A DNA stretch of 14,572 bases from Thermoplasmata archaeon (GTDB taxonomy: Archaea > Thermoplasmatota > Thermoplasmata > Lutacidiplasmatales > UBA184): positions 1-14,572 of the forward strand of contig JABEUK010000043.1 in assembly GCA_013044425.1 (NCBI GenBank), given 5' to 3'. The notes under the pieces are model-generated. The model was not told where the DNA came from. It did no database searches and saw only the letters and a program-made list of their open reading frames with translations. Both the position numbers and the translations under genes were made by a program. Below, piece after piece: positions 14,106-14,572 of this stretch; the stretch's first letter is position 1; each line of letters starts with the position of its first letter.

Positions 14106-14572
14106 ATGGCACTGATCGAGGTCCGGCACGTGGACAAGAGCTATCCCGGCCGGCACGGGACGATGATGATCATGCAGGACATCAATTTCCAGGTTGCCGA
14201 CTCCGACTTCCTCGCCATCGTGGGACCGTCCGGCTGTGGAAAGTCGACCCTACTGCGGCTCATCCAGGGTCTCGATCTCGTGACGACCGGCGAGATTCGG
14301 TTCCGGGACCGGCCCGTCGCCGGAGTGGTGCCCGGCATGGCGATGGTGTTCCAGAACTTTGCGCTGTATCCGTGGCTGACGGTCCAGCAAAACGTCGCGT
14401 TCGGGGTCGAGGCGATGGGCTGGGACGCCTCCCGTATCCGCACGGCCGTCGAACGGTACATCTCCGTGACGGGCCGGTCCCGGAACCGGATCTCGCCGGT
14501 CGTCACGAGATCGAGACCCTGGATGAGCCGCAGTAGGGTCGACTTTCCACAGCCGGACGGTCCCACGATGGC
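14106..14572 (+). CDS. ABC transporter ATP-binding protein, NitT/TauT (SsuB/TauB-like) type, 3' truncated
   Basis: This ATPase belongs to the preceding duplicated permease. It begins at ATG 14106 with GGGAG at 14091-14095. Walker A is GPSGCGKS (residues 40-47) and the Q-loop is [20 protein letters not shown] (81-100), a form typical of nitrate/sulfonate/taurine importer ATPases. Sequence up to about residue 120 (base 14467) reads as a normal family member. From 14468 the DNA is the reverse complement of the gene's own Walker A region, so the residues after that point are not real coding sequence. The signature motif, Walker B and H-loop are missing from the window. Confidence 0.85.
   Translation, partial: MALIEVRHVDKSYPGRHGTMMIMQDINFQVADSDFLAIVGPSGCGKSTLLRLIQGLDLVTTGEIRFRDRPVAGVVPGMAMVFQNFALYPWLTVQQNVAFGVEAMGWDASRIRTAVERYISVTGRSRNRISPVVTRSRPWMSRSRVDFPQPDGPTM
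14214..14318 (+). repeat. Left arm of 105-bp inverted repeat at the window end
   Basis: It matches the reverse complement of 14468-14572 at 104 of 105 positions. The one difference, at 14297, is the third base of Ile64 (ATT against ATC). It lies inside the ATPase gene over Walker A; the spacer to the other arm is 149 bp. Confidence 0.95.
14468..14572 (-). repeat. Right arm of 105-bp inverted repeat, probable fold-back assembly artefact
   Basis: This is the inverted copy of 14214-14318 and runs to the last base. It interrupts the ATPase reading frame just after ERYISV and on the minus strand re-encodes [19 protein letters not shown]. This is best explained as a chimeric or fold-back contig end. 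Confidence 0.85.

Noticed and set aside
14141..14566. Minus-strand open frame beginning with a Walker A motif, as if a second ABC ATPase gene pointed inward
   Set aside because: It is the inverted copy of the plus-strand ATPase. The likeness stops at the repeat boundary and the rest is an antisense shadow.
1..14572. CRISPR arrays, insertion sequences, integrases or attachment sites
   Set aside because: No regularly spaced repeats, transposase or integrase sequence, or target-site duplications were seen on either strand.

Overview
The window is a GC-rich stretch of an archaeal chromosome. The archaeal signs are: the C-terminal half of an archaeal-type glutamyl-tRNA synthetase, an archaeal class I fructose-bisphosphate aldolase, a Tsr3 rRNA-modification enzyme, TATA-box promoters (one placed for leaderless transcription), and two tRNA genes interrupted by small introns with bulge-helix-bulge (BHB) splice motifs. 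I cannot fix the phylum. A GC-rich Thermoplasmatota-like lineage is my guess, but the non-canonical tRNA introns would be more usual in Thermoproteota. The right end (last 105 bp) is an inverted copy of sequence about 250 bp upstream and looks like an assembly fold-back at a contig end.

Layout. 1-753: 3' part of gltX. 802-2443: a VOC/glyoxalase-fold gene and an MFS exporter, 4 bp apart. 2424-3308 (minus): a ZnT9-like cation diffusion facilitator whose end overlaps the MFS gene by 20 bp. 3309-3466: divergent promoter region. 3467-4973: class I aldolase and tsr3. 4974-5136: a short AT-rich regulatory region with two inverted repeats and a TATA box. 5137-10924: a complete phosphate-uptake operon phoU1-pstS-pstC-pstA-pstB-phoU2, in which every junction except pstS/pstC is a 4-bp ATGA overlap. 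10939-11835 (minus): a PPP-family phosphatase. 11870-12154 (minus): tandem tRNA-Leu(UAG) and tRNA-Gln(CUG). 12301-14076: a duplicated (two-in-one) NitT/TauT-type ABC permease. 14106-end: its ATPase, truncated by the fold-back.

How the parts work together. PstS captures phosphate at the outer membrane face, PstC and PstA form the channel, PstB powers it, and two different PhoU-domain proteins at either end of the operon probably regulate transport and/or transcription. The inverted repeats upstream of phoU1 are good operator candidates. The second ABC system probably imports an organic or inorganic anion; its binding protein is not in the window.

The most unusual content is the tRNA pair. tRNA-Leu carries two introns (30 nt after position 21 and 35 nt in the T-loop at 59/60), and tRNA-Gln carries a 34-nt intron at the same T-loop position. 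All three remove cleanly on paper to give canonical cloverleafs with consensus T-loops.
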